NCBI GenBank assembly: GCA_016293495.1
Contig: JAEDED010000003.1
Span: 62,001 to 126,000 of the forward strand
DNA from: Treponema sp.
GTDB lineage: Bacteria; Spirochaetota; Spirochaetia; Treponematales; Treponemataceae
Length of the DNA: 64,000 nucleotides
Direction: 5' to 3'
A program made the position numbers and the translations under genes. The notes under the pieces were generated by a model. The model saw only the letters and a program-made list of their open reading frames with translations. It had not been told where the DNA came from and did not search any database. Shown in pieces: positions 26,426 to 34,875 of the stretch. The stretch's first letter is position 1. Every line of letters begins with the position of its first letter.

Positions 26426-26440
26426 ACGTCTGCTCCTTTT
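26415..26440. terminator. Weak terminator overlapping the DksA-like stop codon
   Basis: GCAGCCG, loop TTAAA, CGTCTGC (one mismatch), then TCCTTTT; A-rich on the other side. It could serve the convergent histidinol-phosphatase gene too. Confidence 0.4.
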
Positions 26441-26467
26441 AGACTTATGTTTATTCTGTAAGTTTTA

Positions 26468-27328
26468 TTATATTGTTTCAAGCTTGAAGCTTGGCTCTGA
26501 GCTTGAGGAATCAGGCCGGATCAGCACAGCTTTCTGTGTATATCCGGCTTTTTTTATTGCCGCTAAGGCTCTGTCAAACGCACCATCAATAGAATCAACA
26601 GAATGGCAGTCAGAAGAGATTGTTACGGGAATGTTGTTCTCACAAAGAAGTTCCATCATATACGCATTCGGATAAACATCATCCATCGCGCCTCTGGTTA
26701 TAGCCCCGGTATTGATTTCTACAATGAGATTTGTTTTTGCAATTTCCTTAACAAGTGCTTTTACTTCTTTTTTATACCAGCTTTCACTTTCGTCAAAGAA
26801 TTTGAGTTCGCCGTTTCTTTTACGGATCAAATCTGCATGACCGAGAATCGTAAAATCGCAGTTACGAATCATTTCTCTCTGAAGGTAAAAATATTCCTGA
26901 ACGCACTTTTTTCCGTTGCCGTTAAAGAGGCGCTCGATTCCATTTCGGACACCTTCAGAAGATTCGTCAACTGTAAAGAAACCTTTTTCATTTACGATAT
27001 AGTGAACAGATCCAATAAGATAATCCGGTTTAAAACTTTCGAATCGTTTGAAAGTCGTCTCACACATTGAAGGAATATAATCAGCCTCAAATCCCATGAG
27101 AATATCAAGTTGTGATTTGTATTCTTTTTCGAGTCGGCGGATTTCTGTTACATAATTTTCATGATCTCTTGGGGCAATATGCCAGTCTTCTGCAAACGGA
27201 TACATGCTGTGCCCTGAAAATCCGAATGCATCAAATTTTTTTTCAATGGCAGCTTTTACCATTTCTTCTGCTGTGCACTTTCCGTCACAGAAATTTGTAT
27301 GTGAATGATAGTTTGTCTTAGAGCTCAT
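26468..27328 (-). CDS. PHP-domain histidinol-phosphatase
   Basis: A 286-residue PHP-family phosphoesterase, HisJ/HisK type, expected to remove phosphate from L-histidinol phosphate in histidine synthesis. Metal-binding residues are visible: H8 and H10 in YHSHTNFCDG, H in FGFSGHSMYPF, E in MGFEADYI, H in IGSVHYI, H in ILGHADLIRK, and D and H in ISSDCHSVD. No other his gene is nearby; instead it overlaps the 3' end of the hybrid kinase gene by 11 bases, so it is translated from that signalling operon and may have a different phosphate ester as substrate. Confidence 0.85.
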   Translation of the reverse strand: MSSKTNYHSHTNFCDGKCTAEEMVKAAIEKKFDAFGFSGHSMYPFAEDWHIAPRDHENYVTEIRRLEKEYKSQLDILMGFEADYIPSMCETTFKRFESFKPDYLIGSVHYIVNEKGFFTVDESSEGVRNGIERLFNGNGKKCVQEYFYLQREMIRNCDFTILGHADLIRKRNGELKFFDESESWYKKEVKALVKEIAKTNLIVEINTGAITRGAMDDVYPNAYMMELLCENNIPVTISSDCHSVDSIDGAFDRALAAIKKAGYTQKAVLIRPDSSSSEPSFKLETI

Positions 27329-29378
27329 TTTTTTTCATCCAGTTATTTACTTCAGCTTTGAATCGAACAAGTTCAGCACGAAGGGCACTGTAGTTCAGGT
27401 TAAGGGCTTCGATATCTTCTGACTTTGCCGCTTTGTTAAGTCTTGTACCGTAATCGGTGAGAGTAGGAGCTGAAACACTCGAGCTTGAACCTTTGATAGT
27501 GTGGCCAGTTCTTCTGAGTTCTTCAAAGTTCTGGTCTTCAATAAGCTGAGGAATTGCGTTGATAAGTTTTTCTGACTGAGTAATAAAATCTTTTAAAAGC
27601 TGAGTACCAAATCCGTAATCGCTGTCGATTGTATCCATAAAGTCAGATTCATTCCAGATTTTTTCATGTTCTTCATGGTTTTCGAGCAGTGTTGCAATTT
27701 CTTGCGCCGATGGAAGTATCAAGGCAGTATTCCATTTTTCGATTACTTCTCTTACAAGTACACTCTTGAAGGGTTTAACAAGCACGTCATTCATTCCAGC
27801 ATCTGTATAATGAGCAAAGTCATCCTTATCGGAGTTAGCAGTACAGGCGATGATAATTCCCTTAAAGCCAAAAGCTCGGATTTCTTTTGTTGCATCAATA
27901 CCGTTTTTAACCGGCATCTCAATGTCCATAAAAATAAAATCAGTTTCTGGATGCATGCTGATAAGATCAACTGCTTCCTGACCATTTTCTGCTTCAAGAG
28001 TTTCAGCGCCGAATTTTTTAAGGAAGGTAGTTAAAAGACGTCTGTTTACAAGATGGTCTTCAACGACAACAACGTGGAGACCATTTGCAAGTTCAGATTC
28101 CTGATGTTCTTTTACAATGCTTGCAGTTTTAAGTTTAATAAGGTTCTCAGGGGAATTTGCTTCTTTTGCTTTTTTTGCAAGTTCCCTTTCATGAAGAACA
28201 AGTCCGGGATCACGGGTTTCGCTGATTGTAGTTTCGAATGATTCCTTGAAGCTCTGAGAAATTAATTCAAAAAGTTTTGCTCTCTTAACAGGTTTGTAAA
28301 GATATCCGTCAAACCAGTTGAGCATTTTCATTTTTGCTTCTCCACCCATCTGTCCTTCCGGAACCATAAGGTAAAGCTTTGTATTGTTGATTTCTTTATC
28401 GTCGTTGATTTCGGCTGCAAGGTGCCATCCGTCAACCTTCGGCATAATCATATCAATGAATGTTGCGGTAAAAGGTTCTTTATTCTTTGCGCTTTCTTTC
28501 ATCAGCCTGATGGCTTCGTTTGCATTTGAACAGGTTACGATGTTTGTAACACCAAACTTGTTAAGGTTTTTGACAAAGCTTTTCTGTGCAAGAACGCTGT
28601 CATCTACAACGAGAATCTTTGATCTTGCAGGAACAACAACTTCATATTTATTTAATGCACCGTCAATGAGAGGACGGTAAGGAAGCTTAAAGTAAAAAAT
28701 GGAACCGCCGTTAGGATTATCAGTAATTCCTATTGTACCGTTCATCAGGGTTATCAGCGACTTGCAAATAGAAAGACCAAGTCCGGTACCGCCATATTTT
28801 CTTGTAGTAGAAGCATCAGCCTGATAGTAAGCCTTGAAAATATTTTTCTGGGCCTCTTTAGAAACTCCGATTCCTGAATCTGTAACTTTAAATAAAAGAT
28901 CGTTTCCGTCAATCGAAACGCTTACAACAATGTATCCTTTTGAGGTAAACTTTACGGCATTCTTAACAATGTTGAGAAGAATCTGCTGAACACGAATGGG
29001 ATCGCCCATAATAAATTCAGAAACAGAGCTTGAGATGTCAGTAACAATTTCAAGGCCTTTGTTGAAGGCTTCAATACTGATAAGGTCAGTAGTTTTGTCA
29101 ATCACTTCGATAAGATTGAATGGTGTATCTTCAAGTTTAAAATCATTGTTATTGATTTTTGTGTAGTCGAGAATGTTGTTAGCAAGAGAGAGAAGGGCTT
29201 CGGAACTGAATTGAATCTGGCGAATATATTCCTTCTGCTCACGGTCAAGACGTGTTTCATTCAACAGTTCTACAGAGCCGATGATTGTCTGAATCGGAGT
29301 TCTGATTTCGTGAAGAGTTGTAGCAAGAAATCTGCTTGAGTTCTGAACTGAATTGAGATTGTTATCTTGATTTTGCAT
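27318..29378 (-). CDS. Soluble hybrid histidine kinase (HisKA-HATPase-REC-REC-HPt)
   Basis: A 686-residue cytoplasmic phosphorelay protein with no membrane helix or sensor domain. H-box H23 in TTLHEIRTPIQT sits almost at the N-terminus, followed by the ATPase domain (N box ILLNIVKNAVKFTS, GGTGLGLSI). Two receivers follow: the first with FIDMIMPKVDG, the second with VVVVEDH and FMDIEMPVKNG. The C-terminal HPt domain has H626 in TGHTIKGSS. It overlaps the upstream response regulator gene by 17 bases, so the regulator, which has its own receivers, probably provides input or output. BarA/TorS-like organisation without the sensor. Confidence 0.92.
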   Translation of the reverse strand: MQNQDNNLNSVQNSSRFLATTLHEIRTPIQTIIGSVELLNETRLDREQKEYIRQIQFSSEALLSLANNILDYTKINNNDFKLEDTPFNLIEVIDKTTDLISIEAFNKGLEIVTDISSSVSEFIMGDPIRVQQILLNIVKNAVKFTSKGYIVVSVSIDGNDLLFKVTDSGIGVSKEAQKNIFKAYYQADASTTRKYGGTGLGLSICKSLITLMNGTIGITDNPNGGSIFYFKLPYRPLIDGALNKYEVVVPARSKILVVDDSVLAQKSFVKNLNKFGVTNIVTCSNANEAIRLMKESAKNKEPFTATFIDMIMPKVDGWHLAAEINDDKEINNTKLYLMVPEGQMGGEAKMKMLNWFDGYLYKPVKRAKLFELISQSFKESFETTISETRDPGLVLHERELAKKAKEANSPENLIKLKTASIVKEHQESELANGLHVVVVEDHLVNRRLLTTFLKKFGAETLEAENGQEAVDLISMHPETDFIFMDIEMPVKNGIDATKEIRAFGFKGIIIACTANSDKDDFAHYTDAGMNDVLVKPFKSVLVREVIEKWNTALILPSAQEIATLLENHEEHEKIWNESDFMDTIDSDYGFGTQLLKDFITQSEKLINAIPQLIEDQNFEELRRTGHTIKGSSSSVSAPTLTDYGTRLNKAAKSEDIEALNLNYSALRAELVRFKAEVNNWMKKNEL

Positions 29379-30600
29379 GTAAAACTTCTATTGCTTTTGA
29401 AATGATAACATCAGGCTTCTGAGGTTTTACAAGATAACTGCTTGCTCCAAGGCTTAATGCCTGAATGACAACTTCTCTCTGTGTTGCCTGAGAGTAAACA
29501 ATGATTGGAGGTGAATTTGGTGAAACCTTCAGTTTTGTAAGTACATCAAAGCCTGACATTCCATGCATAAAGATATCAAGGATTGCAAGGTCGAAATGTT
29601 CTTTTTCAATAGCTTCAACAAACTCTGCACCACTTTCAAACAGAACTGTTTCGGCACCCATTGATCCGAGAGAACGCTGGAGTAAAGAACGTACAACGCT
29701 GTCATCATCAATTACTGCAACGCGGAATACTGTTCCTTCTGTGTCATCGATATCGAGATCAAAGTTAAAGCGGGTATCAATTGATTCATCATCGATTTCC
29801 TGCTGAGTAAGAATTTCTTCGGCAATCAATTCCGGAACATCTTCTTCTGAAGCAGAAATAGAAACAAAGGAATTAAGAACTTTGCGTAAATCTGTTACAA
29901 CCTTGATTTCGGCATACTGTGGATGACCATCAAGGAATGCAGGAATAAAACTGTCGAGAGAAAGAATCTTGATATTTTTATTCTGGATTCTTGTTTCTGT
30001 AAGGATTGTTTCAAACAGATATTCCAAATTGATTCCGTCGACGAACGAAAGCTTAAGGTCAGTCATCATGAGAATGAGCTTTGGATTTGTAAGTTCCTGT
30101 TTATCAATAAGCTCTGTAAGTCTGTATTTTAAGAGAGTGATTTTTTCGCGGTTTAGTACCTGTGCAAATTCAACAAAAATAATATTGTTGTTGTGGTGAA
30201 CCTGAAGAATAGAATGTGTTGTATCAACCGAGAAAGAAATTTTTAATACGTTTCCAATTGCTTCGATAAAAGCATTGAATTTAATTGGGGTAGGAAAGTA
30301 TTTGATAACGCCATATCTTACAAGAGATGCAATGCGGCCCTTATCAAGCTGAGGCCCTGTAAGAATGACAGGAATGTTTTTTGCGTTTGGATCAGACTGC
30401 TTGCTTTTCAAGAAGTCCATCAAATCAGTAAAGGAATCTGAAACATCCATAATAACGAGGTCTGGCAATGATGTAACAAGCCTTGTGTAAGCGTCACGAC
30501 GTCCGTTTGTAACTTCAACAGTAATATTTTCTGCCGAGAGTTTTTCCCTCATAAAATCACTGAAAAGTTTTGATGAATCAATAATGAGAACCTTTTTCAT
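29362..30600 (-). CDS. Two-receiver response regulator with STAS-like middle domain
   Basis: A 412-residue protein. The N-terminal receiver (about 3-120) keeps D52 but has a single acidic residue in the pocket (IIDSSKL) and T104 in place of the conserved lysine (YFPTPI), so it is probably a pseudo-receiver. The middle (about 135-260) has ILMMTDLKLSFVDGINLEYLF and KILSLDSFI, resembling STAS anti-anti-sigma folds. The C-terminal receiver (about 290-408) is complete, with VIDDDS, D342 and K392. No DNA-binding domain is present, so output is protein-protein. It leads the kinase operon; AGAAAGG precedes the ATG. Confidence 0.82.
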   Translation of the reverse strand: MKKVLIIDSSKLFSDFMREKLSAENITVEVTNGRRDAYTRLVTSLPDLVIMDVSDSFTDLMDFLKSKQSDPNAKNIPVILTGPQLDKGRIASLVRYGVIKYFPTPIKFNAFIEAIGNVLKISFSVDTTHSILQVHHNNNIIFVEFAQVLNREKITLLKYRLTELIDKQELTNPKLILMMTDLKLSFVDGINLEYLFETILTETRIQNKNIKILSLDSFIPAFLDGHPQYAEIKVVTDLRKVLNSFVSISASEEDVPELIAEEILTQQEIDDESIDTRFNFDLDIDDTEGTVFRVAVIDDDSVVRSLLQRSLGSMGAETVLFESGAEFVEAIEKEHFDLAILDIFMHGMSGFDVLTKLKVSPNSPPIIVYSQATQREVVIQALSLGASSYLVKPQKPDVIISKAIEVLHAKSR

Positions 30601-30738
30601 ACCTTTCTATTATATGGCTAATTAAACTGTTTAGCAATATGATAATTCTGCACCTCTTTTGAAGCTGCAGTTAAGTTTTTTGTTGTTGTATCTGAGAAAT
30701 TGGGCTAAAATATTAAAATCAAAATAAAAGAGGTATTT

Positions 30739-31359
30739 ATGAAATTTGTTGAAATTCTTGCACCGGGTTTTGAGGAAATCGAAGCCCTTTCACCAGTTGA
30801 TTATTTGAGAAGAGGCGGAGTTGAAGTTACGATAGCAGGAATTTCTGCAGCCGGAGAATCTTATTCCAAGGTTATTACAGGCGCTCACGGCATTAAAGTG
30901 GAATGTGACATCGCCTTTGACGAATACCTGTCGTCCCTCAACGGTGAACTTCCTGATGGAATCATCATTCCTGGCGGTATGCCTGGAGCTGCAAATATCG
31001 GTGCAAATAAAACCGTTCTTGACCTTATCATAAAAATGAACGAACAAAAAAAGTTTATCTGCGCAATCTGTGCAGCTCCGATTGTGGTACTTGCTCAGAC
31101 TGGTATTCTTGCCGGTAAACAGTTCACCTGTTATCCGGGAATGGAGCAGAACATTGCAAAATTTATTCCAGACCCTGCAAAGATTAGTGAACTGATGAAC
31201 GGCACTTACCTTAATCTTGATAAATCTCATATCATCGATGGAAACATCATCACTGGTAAAGGTCCCGGGGCTGCCGAAGAATTCTCAATGCTTATTCTTA
31301 AAGCTGCCTGCGGCGTCGATGAAATGATGCGTGTCAAAACTGCAAGTATTCAAAGATAA
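30739..31359 (+). CDS. DJ-1/PfpI family protein (YajL/ThiJ-like)
   Basis: A 206-residue class I glutamine-amidotransferase-like protein. The reactive cysteine C111 lies in the nucleophile elbow FICAICAAP with E15 (GFEEIEA) as its partner, both diagnostic of the DJ-1/YajL branch. Members are linked to carbonyl-stress or thiol protection; exact activity is debated. Length is about 20 residues longer than usual through a C-terminal extension. AAAAGAGG lies about 9 bases before the ATG. It is transcribed alone. Confidence 0.9.
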   Translation: MKFVEILAPGFEEIEALSPVDYLRRGGVEVTIAGISAAGESYSKVITGAHGIKVECDIAFDEYLSSLNGELPDGIIIPGGMPGAANIGANKTVLDLIIKMNEQKKFICAICAAPIVVLAQTGILAGKQFTCYPGMEQNIAKFIPDPAKISELMNGTYLNLDKSHIIDGNIITGKGPGAAEEFSMLILKAACGVDEMMRVKTASIQR

Positions 31360-31390
31360 TATATTTAATAAAAAAAGGATAATCAGTATA

Positions 31391-32470
31391 TTACCAGAGA
31401 TTCAAAAGATGCTGCATCAAAAGGCTTACACCTGTAATGCTGATCCAGCAGACAGCTCCGAGGATCAAAGGCTTTCCGCCTGTCTTTACAAGTTTAACAA
31501 TGTTAGTGTTAATACCGATTGCAGCCATTGCAAGTACGATAAAGAACTTGGAACAGGTCTTAAGGAACTTGAAAATTTCAGTTACTGTTGCAAGAACCTG
31601 TGGATCTGTAATGTATGCTTCGCAGAGAGTTGTGATTAAAGAAGCAAGAATGAAGTAAATGATAAAGAAAGGGAATACTTTCTTGAAACTGAAACCGCCT
31701 GCAGATGCGGCTGCTTCAGGTTTTTCTGCAGCAAGCTTTTTAGCTTTTGAAGCCTGATAAAGGGCAAGAACAAGAGTAATAGGAATGATGGCAAGTGTTC
31801 TTGTAAGCTTTACAGTTACAGCTTTATCAAGTGTCTGTGAACCGAGATTCCACATTGCATCCCATGTTGAAGCAGCTGCTGTTACAGAAGAAGTATCGTT
31901 AACCGCAGTTCCTGCAAAAATACCAAAGCCGTTTCCACTAGCAGTAGAGAATGCAAGTAACTGTCCGAGATAAGGAAAAATCAAAGCCGCAACTACATTG
32001 AAGAAGAAGATTACAGAAATAGCCTGTGCAACTTCTTCGTCGTCAGCATTGATTACAGGCGCTGTTGCTGCTACTGCAGAACCGCCGCAGATTGATGAAC
32101 CTACGCCAATTAAAACAGAAATGTTTGAAGGCATTTTCATAATCTTGTAGAAAAGAAATGCAACAATAAGTGAAGTTGCAATTGTTGAACAGATGATAGG
32201 AAGTGATTCAGCGCCTGTTTTGGCAACAACGCTAAGATTCAATCCGAAGCCGAGAAGGATTACTGCGTACTGAAGGATTTTTTTTGAAACGAATTTTATT
32301 CCGTCTGCGAAAGGTTCTTTATTTTTAATAAAGAGGGTAATGATCATACCTGCAATAATTGCAATTACAGGACCGCCGACAACCGGAAACATTTTGCCTA
32401 AAAACCATGATGGAACGGCAATTACAAGTGCAAGTAAAATACCTTTCCATGATTTCTGAATAAAGTTCAT
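31391..32470 (-). CDS. YeiH/UPF0324 family membrane protein
   Basis: A 359-residue polytopic membrane protein with about 10 helices, of the YeiH (UPF0324, PSE family) group, thought to be exporters of sulfonates or sulfate-like anions. Recognisable are GGPVIAIIAGM, ILQYAVILLGFGLNLS, VGSSICGGSAVAATAPVI and FAGTAVNDTSSVTAA. The reading frame extends 28 codons upstream to 32554, but the extension is not family-like and GAGG stands just before the ATG at 32470, so I start there. Substrate unknown. Confidence 0.88.
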   Translation of the reverse strand: MNFIQKSWKGILLALVIAVPSWFLGKMFPVVGGPVIAIIAGMIITLFIKNKEPFADGIKFVSKKILQYAVILLGFGLNLSVVAKTGAESLPIICSTIATSLIVAFLFYKIMKMPSNISVLIGVGSSICGGSAVAATAPVINADDEEVAQAISVIFFFNVVAALIFPYLGQLLAFSTASGNGFGIFAGTAVNDTSSVTAAASTWDAMWNLGSQTLDKAVTVKLTRTLAIIPITLVLALYQASKAKKLAAEKPEAAASAGGFSFKKVFPFFIIYFILASLITTLCEAYITDPQVLATVTEIFKFLKTCSKFFIVLAMAAIGINTNIVKLVKTGGKPLILGAVCWISITGVSLLMQHLLNLW

Positions 32471-32571
32471 GAAGACCTCAGTGTTATAAAGTTTTAATAA
32501 GTATAACACAGTCGCTGAATCAGTTAAAGAAGTCTGAAGTAATAAAAAAAGCATATAATAGGTTTAATCAA

Positions 32572-32600
32572 TTGTTTTAGATGGGAACAAATGTTATAAT
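32572..32600 (+). promoter_or_regulatory. Promoter of the amino acid importer operon
   Basis: TTGTTT (32572-32577), 17 bases, TATAAT (32595-32600) preceded by TGT. Transcription near 32607 gives a leader of about 32 bases containing GGAG, unlike the leaderless genes. Confidence 0.65.
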
Positions 32601-32638
32601 ATAGACCTATTTTTTTCTTAAAAATGGAGATATATAAA

Positions 32639-33415
32639 ATGAAAAAAATCGCATTAGTTGTACTTGCTGTAATGTCTCTTGTACTTACAAGCTGTGGAAA
32701 AGAAAAAGTTGTAATCAACGGTGTTGCAGATCTCGAAAATAAAAAAATTGGTGTTCAGTCTGGAACTACTGGTGAAGCATGGGTTCAGGAAAATGTTAAA
32801 GGTTCAAAAATTGCATCTTTCAAAAGTGGAATTGATGCTGCCTTGGATTTGAAGACAGGCCGTATCGATGCTGTGGTTCTTGATGAACTTCCTGCAAAAG
32901 AAATTGTAGCTCACAATGATGACCTTACAATTATTTATGACCCGGTATTTACAAACAGTAAAGAAGAATATGCCATTGCCATCAAAAAGGGTAACAAAGA
33001 ACTTCTTGATAATGTAAACAAGACAATTGACACTCTTAAAGCTAACGGTGAATATGACAAGCTTATTCAGGCATTTATGCCTGCTGACGGAAACATCGTA
33101 GTTCCAGAAGCAAAAAATTCTTCAGCTTCTAAAATTATTAAATTAGGAACAAATGCGGCATTCCCTCCATTTGAATACATTGATGGAAAAAATGTTGCAG
33201 GTTTTGATATTGAAATGGGAAGAGCAATCGCAGAAACTTGTGGTGCTAAACTCGAAGTTGTTGACATGAACTTTGATTCCCTTATTCCTGCTCTTGCATC
33301 CGGTGCAATTGATTTTATTGCTGCCGGAATGTCAGTTACAGAAGAAAGAAAGCAGAACGTAGATTTCTCAGTTCCTTACTTTGCTTCAGAACAGGTAATC
33401 ATCATTCGTAAGTAG
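32639..33415 (+). CDS. Circularly permuted amino acid ABC transporter substrate-binding lipoprotein (SBP_bac_3)
   Basis: A 258-residue polar amino acid binding protein with lipobox LTSC (Cys 19). The order of its halves is reversed. Residues 27-148 (ADLENKKIGVQSGTTGE, TGRIDAVVLDELPAKE, EEYAIAIKKGN, ANGEYDKLIQAFM) are what normally forms the C-terminal half, and after a linker (149-165) residues 166-258 (LGTNAAFPPFEYIDG, VAGFDIEMGRAIAE, FDSLIPALASG, AGMSVTEERKQNVDFSVPYF) are what normally begins the mature protein. The new ends lie at the hinge strand. All binding motifs are kept. An ATG at 32624 is in frame; GGAG 10 bases before 32639 favours the latter. First gene of the importer operon. Confidence 0.9.
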   Translation: MKKIALVVLAVMSLVLTSCGKEKVVINGVADLENKKIGVQSGTTGEAWVQENVKGSKIASFKSGIDAALDLKTGRIDAVVLDELPAKEIVAHNDDLTIIYDPVFTNSKEEYAIAIKKGNKELLDNVNKTIDTLKANGEYDKLIQAFMPADGNIVVPEAKNSSASKIIKLGTNAAFPPFEYIDGKNVAGFDIEMGRAIAETCGAKLEVVDMNFDSLIPALASGAIDFIAAGMSVTEERKQNVDFSVPYFASEQVIIIRK

Positions 33416-33421
33416 GTTTTT

Positions 33422-34090
33422 ATGTTTAATGCATTCATTGAAACAATGATTGCAAAACAGCGCTGGCTCTTAATGCTTGAAGGTCTTGGAGTTACCATTT
33501 TAATCGCTGTTTGTGCAATTGTAATTGGAACCATTCTCGGTTGTATTTTTGCCTTGATGAAAATTTCGGACAGTAAATTTCTCCGCGTAATTGCAGAAAT
33601 TTATACAACTGTACTTCGTGGAATTCCTCTTGCAACACAACTCATGATTTTCTATTTTGTAATTTTTGCACCAATGGGATTTGATGCCCTGCTTACTGCA
33701 ATAATTGCTTATGGTATAAATTCAGGGGCTTACTGTACGGAAATATTCCGTGCCGGTATTCAGGGAATTGATATCGGCCAGACAGAAGCCGGTCGTTCCC
33801 TGGGGTTAAGCAAAACTCAGACTTTATTTAAGATTATTCTTCCACAGGCTGTAAAGGCTGTGCTTCCAACTTATACAAGCGAATTCATTGTACTTATCAA
33901 AGAAACTTCAGTTGCAAGTTTTATTGCCGTTGTTGATTTGACAAAAGTTGGAGATCAGATCCGCAATGCAACTTATAACGCATGGATTCCTCTTTTAACT
34001 TGTGCTGTTATTTATCTTATTATGACTGTAGGCCTTACAAAGCTTTTCGGTCTTCTTGAAAAAAGGTTGGCAAAAAGTGATAGACATTAA
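33422..34090 (+). CDS. Polar amino acid ABC transporter permease (GlnP/HisM family)
   Basis: A 222-residue inner-membrane permease with about five helices. The EAA loop EAGRSLGLSKTQTLFKIILPQAVKAVLPTY is intact, as is the typical TTVLRGIPLATQLMIFYF region. It starts 6 bases after the binding protein and overlaps the ATPase gene by 14 bases. As a single permease gene it probably works as a homodimer. The substrate is a polar amino acid, not further defined. Confidence 0.95.
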   Translation: MFNAFIETMIAKQRWLLMLEGLGVTILIAVCAIVIGTILGCIFALMKISDSKFLRVIAEIYTTVLRGIPLATQLMIFYFVIFAPMGFDALLTAIIAYGINSGAYCTEIFRAGIQGIDIGQTEAGRSLGLSKTQTLFKIILPQAVKAVLPTYTSEFIVLIKETSVASFIAVVDLTKVGDQIRNATYNAWIPLLTCAVIYLIMTVGLTKLFGLLEKRLAKSDRH

Positions 34091-34799
34091 GGATTTACAT
34101 ATTACATTTGGAAAACTGCATGTATTGAAAGGTGTTTCCACAAAGATTTCTAAAGGTGAAAAAGTTGTAATTATCGGACCTTCAGGTTCAGGTAAGTCTA
34201 CAATGCTCCGCTGCATGAACCGTCTTGAAACTCCAGATTCAGGTTCGATTAATTTTGAAGGTATTGAACTAACTGCAAAAGACTGCAACCTTGACCGCTG
34301 CCGTCAGAAAATGGGAATGGTTTTTCAGCACTTTAATCTTTTTCCTCATCTGACTGTTCTTGAAAATATTACTCTTGCACCTGTAACTCTTGGACTTCAG
34401 TCAAAGGAAGAAGCTAAGAAAGATGCAATTAATCTCCTTGAAAGAGTAGGGCTTGCTGACAAGGCTTCAAGTTATCCTTCATCTCTTTCTGGCGGTCAGA
34501 AACAGAGAATTGCAATTGTACGTACTCTTGCAATGAAACCGGATGTAATTCTTTTTGATGAACCGACAAGTGCACTCGACCCTGAAATGGTTGGAGAAGT
34601 TCTTGAAGTAATGAAAGGACTTGCAAAAGAAGGAATGACAATGGTTGTCGTAACTCACGAAATGGGATTTGCAAGAGAAGTTGCAGACCGCGTTCTTTTT
34701 ATGGACGGCGGTGTAATTATGGAAGAAGGAACTCCTGAAGAAATATTCCAGAATCCAAAATGCGACAGATTGAAGCAGTTCCTTGATTCTGTGCTTTAA
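34077..34799 (+). CDS. Polar amino acid ABC transporter ATP-binding protein (GlnQ/HisP family)
   Basis: A 240-residue ATPase. Walker A GPSGSGKST is at 34-42, followed by FQHFNLFPHLTVLEN, signature LSGGQKQR, Walker B VILFDEPTSALDPEMVGEVL and switch VVTHEMGFAREVADRV. The frame extends to a TTG at 34056, but a GTG at 34077 gives the family-typical beginning (M)IDIKDLHITFGK and normal length, so I use it; the upstream AAAAAGG can serve as ribosome site. A strong terminator follows. Confidence 0.94.
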   Translation: MIDIKDLHITFGKLHVLKGVSTKISKGEKVVIIGPSGSGKSTMLRCMNRLETPDSGSINFEGIELTAKDCNLDRCRQKMGMVFQHFNLFPHLTVLENITLAPVTLGLQSKEEAKKDAINLLERVGLADKASSYPSSLSGGQKQRIAIVRTLAMKPDVILFDEPTSALDPEMVGEVLEVMKGLAKEGMTMVVVTHEMGFAREVADRVLFMDGGVIMEEGTPEEIFQNPKCDRLKQFLDSVL

Positions 34800-34826
34800 C
34801 AATTCTTTTGTCTTTAAAAATAATCA

Positions 34827-34863
34827 GGGCTGTCCATTTCTTTTTGGACAGCCCCTTTTTTTA
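34827..34863. terminator. Rho-independent terminator between importer operon and ackA
   Basis: GGGCTGTCCA (34827-34836), eight-base loop, TGGACAGCCC (34845-34854), then a T-run. The A-rich left side allows use from the convergent ackA strand as well. Confidence 0.9.
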
Positions 34864-34875
34864 TTAGCTTCTCAA

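Noticed and set aside
32471..32554. Upstream extension of the YeiH-type gene to 32554
   Set aside because: The extra 28 residues are not family-like, and GAGG is placed correctly for the ATG at 32470.
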